Positions 1 to 8,615 are shown, counted from the first letter of the stretch. The stretch is 13,325 nucleotides of DNA from Clostridiaceae bacterium AF10-41 (GCA_027686065.1 JAQCTH010000086.1:1-13325); one strand, 5' to 3'. Numbers and translations are program-made. The notes: a model not told the origin generated them from the sequence alone.

Positions 1-13
1 CGAAAATGCAAAA

Positions 14-38
14 CCACCAGCTAAGCTGGTGGATTTTT
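14..38. terminator. Bidirectional intrinsic terminator
   Basis: A perfect 8-bp GC-rich stem (CCACCAGC at 14-21, GCTGGTGG at 25-32) has a 3-base loop. It is followed by ATTTTTA on the plus strand and, in the other direction, by TTTTGCATTTT. It can therefore end both a gene entering from the left and the minus-strand regulator pair, whose last stop codon is at 55. Confidence 0.85.
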
Positions 39-54
39 ATTTATAAACTAATAA

Positions 55-843
55 TTATAAAAAATTGTTAGTTTTTAATTTGTTAATATAAAGTTCTAAA
101 ATAGCTTCTATAATGAATTGAATTGGTAATCTTGAATTAATATCTATTTCAAAAAAGTTCTTCCTTTCAATTTCACCATATAAAGTTATATCAGCTATAC
201 TAGCTAATTCACTAGAAGGATCAGAGGTGATTGCAATTACAGTAGCAGAATTAGACTTACTTAAGGCTGCTGTCTTTATAATTGGTATTGTAGATCCGCC
301 AGAGCTACCGATAATCATAATATCATTTGAAGTCATACGAGAAGCAGAACGATAAATAAGAGGTGGATCAATATAAAATGTACAAAATCTATTTAATGAT
401 AATAAGGTATTAGAAAAATACTCTAGAGGCATTTGTGTAAGTCCTCTAGCAAAAATATGAATATTTTTATCACTACATAGGCAATTTACTATATAATTTA
501 AATCCTCTACATTGAGTTTCTCAACAGTGTTCTTTAATCTTTTAAGGCTACTTGGAATTATATCATTTATTTCAGAAGATTTATTATTTAATGTATTATT
601 AGATAATAAATCATTTTTATGTAAATTATCAGATTTTAATTTGAATTTTAAATCACTAAATCCTTTTAAGTTTAATTTATGGCATAAACGAGAGATAGTC
701 GCAGTAGATACATAAGTATTTTGTGCTAATTGATTAATATTCATTTTTATAACTTCATCCTTATGGGAAATAATATATTGTAATATAATATCCTCATTTG
801 AAGTTAAAGATTTAACAGCCTCAGAATCAAAATTATTAAGCAC
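55..843 (-). CDS. RpiR-family transcriptional regulator (HTH + SIS domain), distal copy
   Basis: This is a 262-residue DNA-binding regulator of the RpiR/MurR type. An N-terminal helix-turn-helix lies at about residues 36-58 (NINQLAQ...STATISRLC, the usual RpiR recognition-helix pattern). A sugar-isomerase (SIS) domain for phosphosugar binding lies at about residues 118-225, with the loop SSGGST at 180-185. The length is normal for the family. The start is GTG at 843, preceded by an AAAGG/GGCGAG purine stretch. The gene begins 16 bases after the stop of a paralogue read in the same direction, so the two are probably co-transcribed from the promoter near 1670-1698. RpiR proteins usually control sugar or amino-sugar genes, but none is visible nearby, so target and ligand are unknown. 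Confidence 0.88.
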   Translation of the reverse strand: MLNNFDSEAVKSLTSNEDIILQYIISHKDEVIKMNINQLAQNTYVSTATISRLCHKLNLKGFSDLKFKLKSDNLHKNDLLSNNTLNNKSSEINDIIPSSLKRLKNTVEKLNVEDLNYIVNCLCSDKNIHIFARGLTQMPLEYFSNTLLSLNRFCTFYIDPPLIYRSASRMTSNDIMIIGSSGGSTIPIIKTAALSKSNSATVIAITSDPSSELASIADITLYGEIERKNFFEIDINSRLPIQFIIEAILELYINKLKTNNFL

Positions 844-859
844 TTTATCTCGCCTTTCT

Positions 860-1639
860 TTAAATATTATTATTACTTTTAGAACTACTTAAATGATAGA
901 AATAATACTCTAATAACATATCAACTATATAAAATATAGAAATTCTATTTGATATATCATAATTAGAAAAAGAACGTTCTTTTGAATAAAAGTATAGATT
1001 AATATCAGCTATTTGCGATAATGGACTACTTGTAAGAGGCACTATAGCTATAATAGGAACGTTATTACTTTGAGCAAGTCTAGCAATTTTTAATATAGAG
1101 GGTTCATTTCCAGTAACGCTTACTAAAAGTAAAACATCATTTTTAGTAAAACTAATAGAAGAATCTAAAGTTAATTTATCTGTCTTATATAAGATTACAG
1201 ATCTATCAACTGCTAAGAGATATCTTTGCATATATTCAGAAATTACGTTTGTTATTCCAGTAGAAAATAAATGGATTTTTTTATCACTTAAGAGATAACT
1301 TATTACCGATTCTATATTCTTAGTATTTAGAAGCCTGCCAGTATTTTCAACTTGAGAGTATAAATCTAATAGTATGTTTTCATCAGATAAAGGATTGCTA
1401 TTTAAAGTCTTCTTAGAAGCAAGGTTATTTTTTAATACAAATTTTAATTCCGAATATCCACTAAAACTTAGTTTTTTACATAAACGTAAAATTGTAGCTG
1501 TTGATGAAAATACATTCTCAGATAATTCATGAATACTCATATTCAAAACTTTAGATGCATTATTATCGATATATTGTAATATTGATAATTCACTTTTAGT
1601 GAGATTACTTAAAACCTCATTGTCAATAGAATCTAACAA
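860..1639 (-). CDS. RpiR-family transcriptional regulator (HTH + SIS domain), proximal copy; TTG start
   Basis: This is a 259-residue paralogue of the downstream regulator, and the two align from the first residue (MLDSIDNEVL here, MLNNFDSEAV there). The helix-turn-helix is at about residues 36-58 (STATILRLCKKL) and the SIS domain at about 115-220. I chose the TTG at 1639 rather than the in-frame ATG at 1663. A strong GGAAGGGGG site lies 7 bases before the TTG, nothing resembling a ribosome site precedes the ATG, and the TTG gives the same N-terminus as the paralogue. The SIS phosphate loop reads SVTGNEP, a departure from the common SxSGxT pattern, so ligand preference may differ between copies. 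It is the first gene of a two-gene minus-strand operon and divergent from the ABC exporter operon. Regulation of the exporter is possible but not shown. Confidence 0.85.
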   Translation of the reverse strand: MLDSIDNEVLSNLTKSELSILQYIDNNASKVLNMSIHELSENVFSSTATILRLCKKLSFSGYSELKFVLKNNLASKKTLNSNPLSDENILLDLYSQVENTGRLLNTKNIESVISYLLSDKKIHLFSTGITNVISEYMQRYLLAVDRSVILYKTDKLTLDSSISFTKNDVLLLVSVTGNEPSILKIARLAQSNNVPIIAIVPLTSSPLSQIADINLYFYSKERSFSNYDISNRISIFYIVDMLLEYYFYHLSSSKSNNNI

Positions 1640-1669
1640 TAAATAGCCCCCTTCCATAATCATAAATTT

Positions 1670-1698
1670 AGTTTATCAAAGGGGGGAATAAATTGCAA
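1670..1698 (-). promoter_or_regulatory. Probable promoter of the RpiR pair
   Basis: On the minus strand, TTGCAA (1698-1693) is followed by 17 bases and TAAACT (1675-1670). Transcription would begin at about the upstream ATG at 1663, which supports the TTG start at 1639. TTGCAA is self-complementary. On the plus strand it stands 15 bases before TATAAT (1714-1719), so one element might serve two divergent promoters. A 7-bp inverted repeat, CCCCCTT/AAGGGGG, flanks the -10 and coincides with the ribosome site. Confidence 0.45.
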
Positions 1699-1851
1699 TA
1701 AGGATAAAAGGCCTATAATGTTATTTCCAATCTTTAAGTATAGACATTTTAAGTTGGATTAATTTTAAATTAATGAACAAAAAAATTACATATCTCTATG
1801 GTTTATAATATTTGTAAAACATAGATTTTTAACATAAGTTATGATAGAATG

Positions 1852-1880
1852 TTGTGATAATTTGAATTAATTATTATAAG
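1852..1880 (+). promoter_or_regulatory. Candidate promoter of the ABC exporter operon
   Basis: TTGTGA (1852-1857), 17 bases, then TATAAG (1875-1880), about 80 bases before the first exporter gene. The -35 is weak and the -10 good. A second TATAAT at 1714-1719 is an alternative that would leave a long leader. The rest of the 1664-1960 gap shows no gene and no convincing riboswitch. Confidence 0.35.
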
Positions 1881-1960
1881 ATAATTAAAATGTTATTAAT
1901 GAAGAAATTACATTTTTATTTTATATTGATTCAATTAAAGAAGGGAAGTGAAATTAAGTA

Positions 1961-3688
1961 ATGAAATTAATACTAAAATATTTAAAAAATTATAAACCAT
2001 TTATTATTTTAAACATAATATCAGTATTTGGATTTGCCTTAGTAGAGCTTGGAATTCCTACTATTATGGCTAAGGTTATAGACAATGGAATAATAAATAA
2101 TGATATTAATTATATAAAAAGAATGGGATTAATAATAGCATTTATATCTATAATTGGAGTTATTGGAATAATATTATTAGGATATTGCTCATCTAGGATT
2201 TCAACAGGGATTACTAGAGATATAAGAAATGATATATTTAAAAAAGCACAGGAATTTTCGCATACAGAATATGATAAATTTGGAGTATCATCACTTATAA
2301 CAAGAACTACAAATGATGCTTTTGTTCTTTTACAGTTTACTAATACACTTTTAAGAACAGCTTTACTTACACCTGTAATGTTTACTGTAAGTTTAATAAT
2401 GATACTTAGAACCAGTTTATCATTATCTTTGATTTTAGCTGTAGTAATTCCATTTATAATTTTAGGCGTTGTAGTAATAGTAAAAACTTCAGAACCTTTA
2501 TCAGAAAAATTACAAGAGAGGTTAGATAAACTAAATAGAATTTCTAGAGAAAATCTAACAGGAATAAGGGTAATTAGAGCTTTTGGAAATGATAAATATG
2601 AAGGAAAAAGATTTGAGAAAACTAATGATTTATATGCAGATACATCTAAAAAGTTAAATAAGCTTATGGCAGTTTCTCAGCCTACCTTCTTTTTCTTACT
2701 TAACATAGCAATTATTGTTATATTTTGGGTTTCAAGTAAGATGATAAATATAGGAGCACTTCAAGTTGGTCAATTAGTGGCTTTTATAGAGTATTTATTC
2801 CATGCAATGTTTTCTATTATGCTGTTTTCAATGGTATTTGTTATGTATCCTAAAGCACAAGTATCTGCTAATAGAATCACCGAGATTTTAAATGAAAATC
2901 CTATAATAAAAAATCCTGAAAATGGTATTAAGGAAACAGAAATAAAAGGCGTTATTGAATTTGATAATGTATCATTTACTTATCCAAATGGAGAAGTACC
3001 TGTTCTTAAAGATATATCCTTTAAAGCTGAAAAGGGAGAAACCATTGCTTTTATAGGAAGTACAGGTAGTGGTAAAAGTACATTGATTAATTTAATACCA
3101 AGATTTTATGATGTTACTAAAGGTAGTATAAAAATAGACGGAATAGATGTAAGAGAATATGATTTAAAGGCTCTACGTAAAAAGATAGGTTTCATTCCGC
3201 AGAAAAATCTTTTGTTTACAGGTAGTATTGCAAGTAATATAAGGTTTGGTAAGAAGAATGCAAAAACTGGAGAAATAGAATATTCAGCTAAAGTTGCTCA
3301 AGCATATGATTTTATTTCTAGTAAACCTAAGAAGTTTGATGAACTAATAAGTGAAGGTGGATCAAATGTATCAGGGGGACAAAAGCAAAGACTTTCAATA
3401 GCTAGAGCTATAGTCAGAAAGCCAGAAATATATATTTTTGATGATAGTTTTTCAGCTTTAGATTTTAAAACAGATGCAGTTTTAAGAAAAAGGCTTAAAG
3501 CTGAGACAAGAGATTCGGTAGTATTAATAGTGGCTCAAAGAATAGGTTCTATAATGGATGCTGACAAAATTATCGTATTAAATGAAGGAGAAGTTGTAGG
3601 AATAGGTAATCATAAGGAACTTTTAAAAAATTGTGAAATATACCATGAAATTGCAATATCACAACTTACAGAGGAGGAGTTAGCATAA
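1961..3688 (+). CDS. Heterodimeric ABC exporter subunit A (degenerate nucleotide-binding domain)
   Basis: This is a 575-residue half-transporter of the TM287/288, LmrCD or BmrCD type. A six-helix membrane domain (about residues 13-295) is fused to an ATPase domain (about 330-565). The Walker A motif is GSTGSGKST (from G366) and the signature is the canonical VSGGQ (470-474). The residue after the Walker B aspartate is D495 instead of the catalytic glutamate, and the switch-loop histidine is Q526 (VAQR). These substitutions are known for the inactive-side partner of heterodimeric exporters. This subunit should therefore supply the intact signature to the active site formed with its partner. 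Its stop codon overlaps the next start (TAATG). The ribosome site is a GAAGGGAAG stretch rather far from the ATG. The substrate is unknown; drugs, peptides and lipids are typical for the family. Confidence 0.93.
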   Translation: MKLILKYLKNYKPFIILNIISVFGFALVELGIPTIMAKVIDNGIINNDINYIKRMGLIIAFISIIGVIGIILLGYCSSRISTGITRDIRNDIFKKAQEFSHTEYDKFGVSSLITRTTNDAFVLLQFTNTLLRTALLTPVMFTVSLIMILRTSLSLSLILAVVIPFIILGVVVIVKTSEPLSEKLQERLDKLNRISRENLTGIRVIRAFGNDKYEGKRFEKTNDLYADTSKKLNKLMAVSQPTFFFLLNIAIIVIFWVSSKMINIGALQVGQLVAFIEYLFHAMFSIMLFSMVFVMYPKAQVSANRITEILNENPIIKNPENGIKETEIKGVIEFDNVSFTYPNGEVPVLKDISFKAEKGETIAFIGSTGSGKSTLINLIPRFYDVTKGSIKIDGIDVREYDLKALRKKIGFIPQKNLLFTGSIASNIRFGKKNAKTGEIEYSAKVAQAYDFISSKPKKFDELISEGGSNVSGGQKQRLSIARAIVRKPEIYIFDDSFSALDFKTDAVLRKRLKAETRDSVVLIVAQRIGSIMDADKIIVLNEGEVVGIGNHKELLKNCEIYHEIAISQLTEEELA

Positions 3689-5478
3689 TGAATAAATTTA
3701 AATTAGTAGTAAAAAAGATTTCTCCTTTTGTTAATAAGTATAAATGGTCTTTCCTTGGAGCTATTTTATTTATAATTTCATCAGCAGTTTTTGTAGCAAT
3801 AGCACCAAGAACTGAAGGATTAATAATTACTCAATTAATTAAAGATGTTGAAGCCATGGTAAAAGGAGTTACTGGGGCTTCAGTTAACTTTAATTATATA
3901 ATTAAAGTATTAATATTGCTATTTCTGATTTATATAGGAAGTGCTGGCTCAACTTTTATAGCAAGCTTTTTATTAACAAATGCAATTCAAAATACTATGA
4001 GAGATATTAGAAATGAAGTTCAAAGAAAAATAAGTAGACTTCCTATAAGATATTTTGATAGTCATAGTTATGGTGATGTGCTAAGTAGAATTACAAATGA
4101 TGTTGATACTATTTCAAATGCATTACAGCAAAGCTTTATTCAAGTAATAAATGCTATTTTATCACTAAGCTTAGCTCTTATAATGATGTACTCAATTAAT
4201 GTTAAACTTGCAATATTAGCAACTCTAATAATACCATTAAGTATTTTAATTACTAATATAATAGTAAAAAAATCACAAGGGTTATTTAATAAGCAACAAG
4301 CAGCTTTAGGAAGACTTAATGGAAGAGTTCAAGAAATGTATACTGGCTTTAATGAAATAAAGTTATATGGCAAAGAAGAAGATTCATTAAGTGATTTTAT
4401 AGAAGCAAATGAAGAATTGTGTGCAGCAGGCTTTAAAGCTCAATTTATATCAAGTATCATGTCGCCTTTAGTAAGTCTTGTTAGCTATTTAGGAATAGCA
4501 GCAATAGGTGTTGTAGGTGCTATAACAGTAATATCAGGAGGTATAACTGTTGGTAATCTTCAAGCATTTATACGTTATATTTGGCAAATAAATCAACCTT
4601 TATCTCAAGTAACTCAATTATCATCAGCAATACAATCAGCGGTGGCTGCAGCTCATAGGGTAATTGAATTTTTAGAGGAAGAAGAAGAGGTGAAAGTTTC
4701 AAATAATACAAATAAACTTGAAAATCCAAAGGGAAATGTAAGTTTTGAACATGTAAAGTTTGGTTACAATGAAGATAAGATATTAATAGAAGATCTAAGT
4801 GCAGAGATTAAAAGTGGTCAAATGGTAGCTATAGTTGGACCAACTGGAGCAGGTAAAACTACTTTAATTAACCTTTTAATGAGATTTTATGAAATTCAAG
4901 GTGGTTCAATTAAAATTGATGGTGTAGATATAAAAGATATGAAACGTGAAGATTTAAGGTCTGTTTTTGGTATGGTTCTTCAAGATACTTGGTTATTTAA
5001 TGGAAGTATTTATGATAATATTGAATATGGTAGATTTGGTGCATCAAAAGAAGAAATAATAGAAGCAGCTAAGATTGCAAATGTTCATCACTTTATTAAG
5101 ACCTTACCAGATGGATATAATATGATTTTAAATGAAGAGGCCTCAAATATATCTCAAGGGGAAAAACAACTTTTAACTATAGCTAGGGCAATACTTAAAG
5201 ATCCAGCTATATTAATTTTAGACGAAGCTACAAGTTCAGTAGATACTAGATTAGAATTATTACTTCAAAAAGCCATGAGAAATATAATGAAGGGTAGAAC
5301 TAGTTTTGTTATAGCTCATAGGCTTTCAACAATAAAAAGTGCTGATTTAATATTAGTAATTAACAATGGAAATATAATAGAGCAAGGAACTCATGAAGAG
5401 TTAATTAAGCAAGGCGGTTTTTATAAAGATCTTTACAATAGTCAATTTGCAGATAAAGAAGAAGATGATACTAAATAA
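3688..5478 (+). CDS. Heterodimeric ABC exporter subunit B (catalytic nucleotide-binding domain)
   Basis: This is a 596-residue half-transporter and the partner of the preceding gene. The membrane domain covers about residues 15-315. It has an inserted stretch between the first two helices (about 48-66), common in the TM288-like subunit. The ATPase domain covers about 350-580. It has Walker A GPTGAGKTT (from G384), Walker B LILDE with the catalytic E513, and the switch histidine H544 (IAHRLST). The signature is ISQGE (488-492) in place of LSGGQ. The defects are complementary to those of subunit A: this protein's Walker motifs pair with the intact signature of A, while its altered signature faces A's altered Walker B. 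Translational coupling (TAATG overlap, GAGGAGTTAGC ribosome site inside the upstream gene) favours equal synthesis. The acidic tail (EEDDT) is unremarkable. Confidence 0.94.
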   Translation: MNKFKLVVKKISPFVNKYKWSFLGAILFIISSAVFVAIAPRTEGLIITQLIKDVEAMVKGVTGASVNFNYIIKVLILLFLIYIGSAGSTFIASFLLTNAIQNTMRDIRNEVQRKISRLPIRYFDSHSYGDVLSRITNDVDTISNALQQSFIQVINAILSLSLALIMMYSINVKLAILATLIIPLSILITNIIVKKSQGLFNKQQAALGRLNGRVQEMYTGFNEIKLYGKEEDSLSDFIEANEELCAAGFKAQFISSIMSPLVSLVSYLGIAAIGVVGAITVISGGITVGNLQAFIRYIWQINQPLSQVTQLSSAIQSAVAAAHRVIEFLEEEEEVKVSNNTNKLENPKGNVSFEHVKFGYNEDKILIEDLSAEIKSGQMVAIVGPTGAGKTTLINLLMRFYEIQGGSIKIDGVDIKDMKREDLRSVFGMVLQDTWLFNGSIYDNIEYGRFGASKEEIIEAAKIANVHHFIKTLPDGYNMILNEEASNISQGEKQLLTIARAILKDPAILILDEATSSVDTRLELLLQKAMRNIMKGRTSFVIAHRLSTIKSADLILVINNGNIIEQGTHEELIKQGGFYKDLYNSQFADKEEDDTK

Positions 5479-5532
5479 TTAACTTCACAATAACAAGATG
5501 TTGTATATTTTATGAAATTACTATGGAAAAAC

Positions 5533-5551
5533 ACACAATATATAGTATAAT
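5533..5551 (+). promoter_or_regulatory. NrdR box overlapping the -10 of the nrdJ promoter
   Basis: The 16 bases at 5533-5548 fit the published NrdR box (acaCwAtATaTwGtgt). The ten core bases, CAATATATAG at 5536-5545, all match. The box overlaps a TATAAT at 5546-5551; a weak -35 (TGGAAA, 5524-5529) lies 16 bases upstream of the -10. NrdR is the ATP/dATP-sensing repressor of ribonucleotide reductase genes, so binding here would block the polymerase. NrdR boxes usually come in pairs. A degenerate partner may lie at 5503-5512 (7 of 10 core bases), but its 33-base offset is slightly longer than usual. Confidence 0.7.
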
Positions 5552-5619
5552 TAAATAGATGGATAAAAAATGAAATTTATCTAATACTATTAATTTAAAT
5601 ATGTTTATGAGGTGTTAAT

Positions 5620-7977
5620 ATGAAGGTAAGAAAGAGAGATGGCAACCTAGTAGATTTTACTAAGGATAAAATAGTTAAGGCAATTGAAAAAGCAATGGAA
5701 GAAACTAAAATCGGAGTAGATCATAATTTAAGTGAACAAATAGCAAATGAAATACTTAAAAATTTATCTGCTAGACCTGAAAAATATCATGAAGTTGAAG
5801 ATATACAAGATATTGTAGAGTTCAAATTGATGGATAGTGAAAGAAAAGATGTAGCAAAAAGATATATAATATATAGAAGTGAAAAAGAAAAAGAAAGAAG
5901 AAAAAATTTAAGCAAAGAAGCCTATAAAATGATAAAAGATGATTTTGTAAGTAAATACAAACACAATTCATCTCCTATGGGGCAATTAGGTAACTTTGTT
6001 TATTATAGAACATATTCCAGATTTCTTATGGAACAAGGAAGAAGAGAGTATTGGTGGGAAACTGTAAGAAGAGCTGTAGAATATAATACTTCTATAGTGC
6101 CAACATCAAAGGAAGAAGCAGAAAAGCTATATGATAATGTATTTAACCTTAGACAATTTTTATCTGGAAGAACTTTTTGGGTAGGAAATACAAATGTTTC
6201 TAAGCAATATCCAATGAGTAATTTTAATTGTGCATTCCAAAAAATTGATTCTTTCCAAGCTTTTACCGACTTATTTTATTTACTTATGATAGGTTCTGGA
6301 GTTGGAGTAAGAGTTCTTAGAGAAGATGTAAATAAGATACCAAAACTTAGAACTAATTATAAATTAATTCATAAGGATTATATAGAGAAGCCTAAAATCC
6401 TTAGAGAAGATAGTACATCATTGGTTTTTTATAATAATACTTCAGCTGAAATTGTAATAGGAGATTCAAAAGAAGGCTGGGTTCAAGCACTAGAGCACTT
6501 CTTAAATCTTGTTGGAAGAAGTCAATATAGAAATATAAATACAATAATTATAGATTATTCTCATGTAAGACCAAAAGGTGAAAGACTTAGAACCTTTGGA
6601 GGTACAGCATCTGGACATGAAAGCTTAAAAAATATGTTCTACAAAGTTGATAAGGTAATAAAAAGAAAATCACTTTTATTGGAAAAAGATAATATTAAGC
6701 TTGCACCTATAGACTGTTTAGATATTGCTAATATTATTGGAGAAAATGTTGTGGTAGGCGGGGTTAGAAGAACTGCTGAAATGGTGATAATTGATTCTAA
6801 TGATGAGGAATGTATAGAAGCGAAATCTAATTTATATAAGCAAGAAGATGGCAAATGGAGTGTTAATAAAGATTTAATTCATAGACAAATGAGCAATAAT
6901 TCAATTTATTATACAAAAAAGCCATCTAGAGAAAGATTAAAATGGAATATAGAAAAAATGAGATATTCAGGGGAACCAGGCTGGATAAATGCTGAAGCTG
7001 CTGAAAAGCGAAGACCAAATATGAATGGAGTTAATCCATGTGGGGAAATATTATTAGATTCGCAAGGCTTATGTAATTTAACAACTGTAAATGTATTTGC
7101 TTTTGTTAAAGAAAATGGAAGCTTAGATGAAAAAGCATTACTTGAAGCACAAAGATTATCAGCAAGAGCAGGATATAGAATGACTTGTGTAGAACTTGAA
7201 CTTCCAGATTGGGATAGAGTACAGCAAAGAGATAAATTAATTGGATGCTCATTAACTGGATGGCAAGACATGATAAATGCAACTAGATTTACTAAGGAGC
7301 AAGAAGCAGAATTGCTTAGAAAGCTAAAAAAAGCAGCAAAAGATGCAGCATTAGAGTATGCTAAGGAATTAGGACAAAATGAACCACTTTTAGTAACTAC
7401 AATTAAACCAGAAGGTACATTATCTCAATTACCTACAGTATCAAGTGGAGTGCATTATTCACACTCACCATACTTTATAAGACGTGTTAGGATCTCAAGT
7501 GATGATCCGTTAGTTAAAGTATGTGAGGAATTAGGCTATCCAGTATTACCAGAGGTAGGGCAAAGCATTGAAAATTGTACAACTAAAGTAGTGGAATTCC
7601 CAGTTAAAGCTCCAGAAGGAAAAACTAAGTATGAAGTAAGTGCCATAGAACAGCTTGAAAATTACAAAATGTTTATGGAAAACTATGTTGAGCATAACTG
7701 TTCAATAACTGTTCATGTTAGAAATCATGAGTGGGAAGAAGTTGAACAGTGGGTATGGGATAATTGGGATTCAGTTGTTGCTGTATCATTCCTACCACTA
7801 GATGATAGTTTTTATGAACTATTACCATATGAAGCTATAGATAATGAAGAATATGAAAAGAGAGTAAAGGCGATGAAGCCTTTTGTACCTTCATTAATAT
7901 CTAAATATGAAAAAGAAGAAGTTGAATTTGATATTGGAAATGAAGGGTGCGAAGGTGGAATTTGTCCTATTAGATAA
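5620..7977 (+). CDS. nrdJ: Adenosylcobalamin-dependent ribonucleoside-triphosphate reductase (class II)
   Basis: This 785-residue enzyme reduces ribonucleotides to deoxyribonucleotides, using a thiyl radical generated from coenzyme B12, with no need for oxygen. An N-terminal ATP-cone (about residues 1-90, beginning KVRKRDG) gives allosteric control by ATP/dATP. The barrel carries C204 and C485, the redox pair that delivers electrons to the substrate. C474 in NPCGE is the thiyl-radical residue and E476 its partner. The 11-residue spacing of C474 and C485 equals that of C408/C419 in the Lactobacillus leichmannii enzyme. The C-terminal tail CEGGIC (C777, C782) is the shuttle that passes electrons from thioredoxin. 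These features together separate it from class I and class III enzymes. It starts at an ATG after GAGGTG. It lies under an NrdR-box promoter and is probably co-transcribed with the flavoprotein 17 bases downstream. Confidence 0.95.
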   Translation: MKVRKRDGNLVDFTKDKIVKAIEKAMEETKIGVDHNLSEQIANEILKNLSARPEKYHEVEDIQDIVEFKLMDSERKDVAKRYIIYRSEKEKERRKNLSKEAYKMIKDDFVSKYKHNSSPMGQLGNFVYYRTYSRFLMEQGRREYWWETVRRAVEYNTSIVPTSKEEAEKLYDNVFNLRQFLSGRTFWVGNTNVSKQYPMSNFNCAFQKIDSFQAFTDLFYLLMIGSGVGVRVLREDVNKIPKLRTNYKLIHKDYIEKPKILREDSTSLVFYNNTSAEIVIGDSKEGWVQALEHFLNLVGRSQYRNINTIIIDYSHVRPKGERLRTFGGTASGHESLKNMFYKVDKVIKRKSLLLEKDNIKLAPIDCLDIANIIGENVVVGGVRRTAEMVIIDSNDEECIEAKSNLYKQEDGKWSVNKDLIHRQMSNNSIYYTKKPSRERLKWNIEKMRYSGEPGWINAEAAEKRRPNMNGVNPCGEILLDSQGLCNLTTVNVFAFVKENGSLDEKALLEAQRLSARAGYRMTCVELELPDWDRVQQRDKLIGCSLTGWQDMINATRFTKEQEAELLRKLKKAAKDAALEYAKELGQNEPLLVTTIKPEGTLSQLPTVSSGVHYSHSPYFIRRVRISSDDPLVKVCEELGYPVLPEVGQSIENCTTKVVEFPVKAPEGKTKYEVSAIEQLENYKMFMENYVEHNCSITVHVRNHEWEEVEQWVWDNWDSVVAVSFLPLDDSFYELLPYEAIDNEEYEKRVKAMKPFVPSLISKYEKEEVEFDIGNEGCEGGICPIR

Positions 7978-7994
7978 ATAAAGGAGTAAGATAT

Positions 7995-8615
7995 ATGAAG
8001 GTATTATTAGTAAATGGAAGTTCACATTTAAATGGATGTACTTATACTGCGCTTTTAGAAGTAGTAAAAGAATTAGAAAAAGAAAATATTGAAACAGAAA
8101 TATTTCAGTTAGGAAATAAGCCTATAGCTGGATGTATTGGATGTGGTGCATGTCGAGATAGTAAAAGATGTTTTAGAAAAGATATAGTCAATGAATTTTT
8201 AGACAAAGCTAAAGATGCTGATGGATTTATATATGGGTCACCTGTACATTATGCTTCAGCTTCAGGAATGTTAACTTCATTTTTAGATAGAGTTTATTAT
8301 AGTGATGGCAGTATATTTAAAAATAAGCCAGGTGCAGCTATAGTTAGTTGTCGTCGTGGGGGAGCAAGTTCAGCTTTTGATCAAATAAATAAATATTTTA
8401 CAATTAGCTGTATGCCAATTGTATCTTCTCAATATTGGAACATGGTTCATGGAAATACAAGAGAAGAAGTTCTTCAAGATAAAGAAGGAATGCAAATAAT
8501 GAGGACCCTTGGGAAGAATATGGCTTGGCTTCTTAGATGTATAGAAGCGGGTAAAAATGCAGGGATAGAATATCCAAAAAGAGAAGAAACAGTTAGAACT
8601 AACTTTATAAGATAA
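7995..8615 (+). CDS. Flavodoxin-fold NAD(P)H/FMN oxidoreductase, iron-sulfur-flavoprotein-like
   Basis: This is a 206-residue protein of the NADPH-dependent FMN reductase/iron-sulfur flavoprotein group. It opens with the phosphate-binding loop VNGSSHLNGCTY (about residues 6-17). A compact cysteine cluster, C47-x2-C50-x2-C53-x5-C59, matches the cluster-binding spacing described for Methanosarcina Isf. GSPVHYASASG (about 81-91) is the FMN contact loop. It follows nrdJ by 17 bases with a strong AAAGGAG site, so the two are probably one transcript. A role in supplying reducing power, directly or indirectly, to ribonucleotide reduction is an inference from position only. Many relatives keep the four cysteines without a proven cluster. 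A long hairpin after the stop may end the transcript. Confidence 0.88.
   Translation: MKVLLVNGSSHLNGCTYTALLEVVKELEKENIETEIFQLGNKPIAGCIGCGACRDSKRCFRKDIVNEFLDKAKDADGFIYGSPVHYASASGMLTSFLDRVYYSDGSIFKNKPGAAIVSCRRGGASSAFDQINKYFTISCMPIVSSQYWNMVHGNTREEVLQDKEGMQIMRTLGKNMAWLLRCIEAGKNAGIEYPKREETVRTNFIR

Noticed and set aside
512..715. Plus-strand reading frame of 67 codons
   Set aside because: It lies wholly antisense to the RpiR gene, has no ribosome site and gives a protein without family features.
6639..7271. Two minus-strand frames (6639-6854 and 6909-7271)
   Set aside because: Both are antisense to conserved parts of nrdJ and have no independent support.
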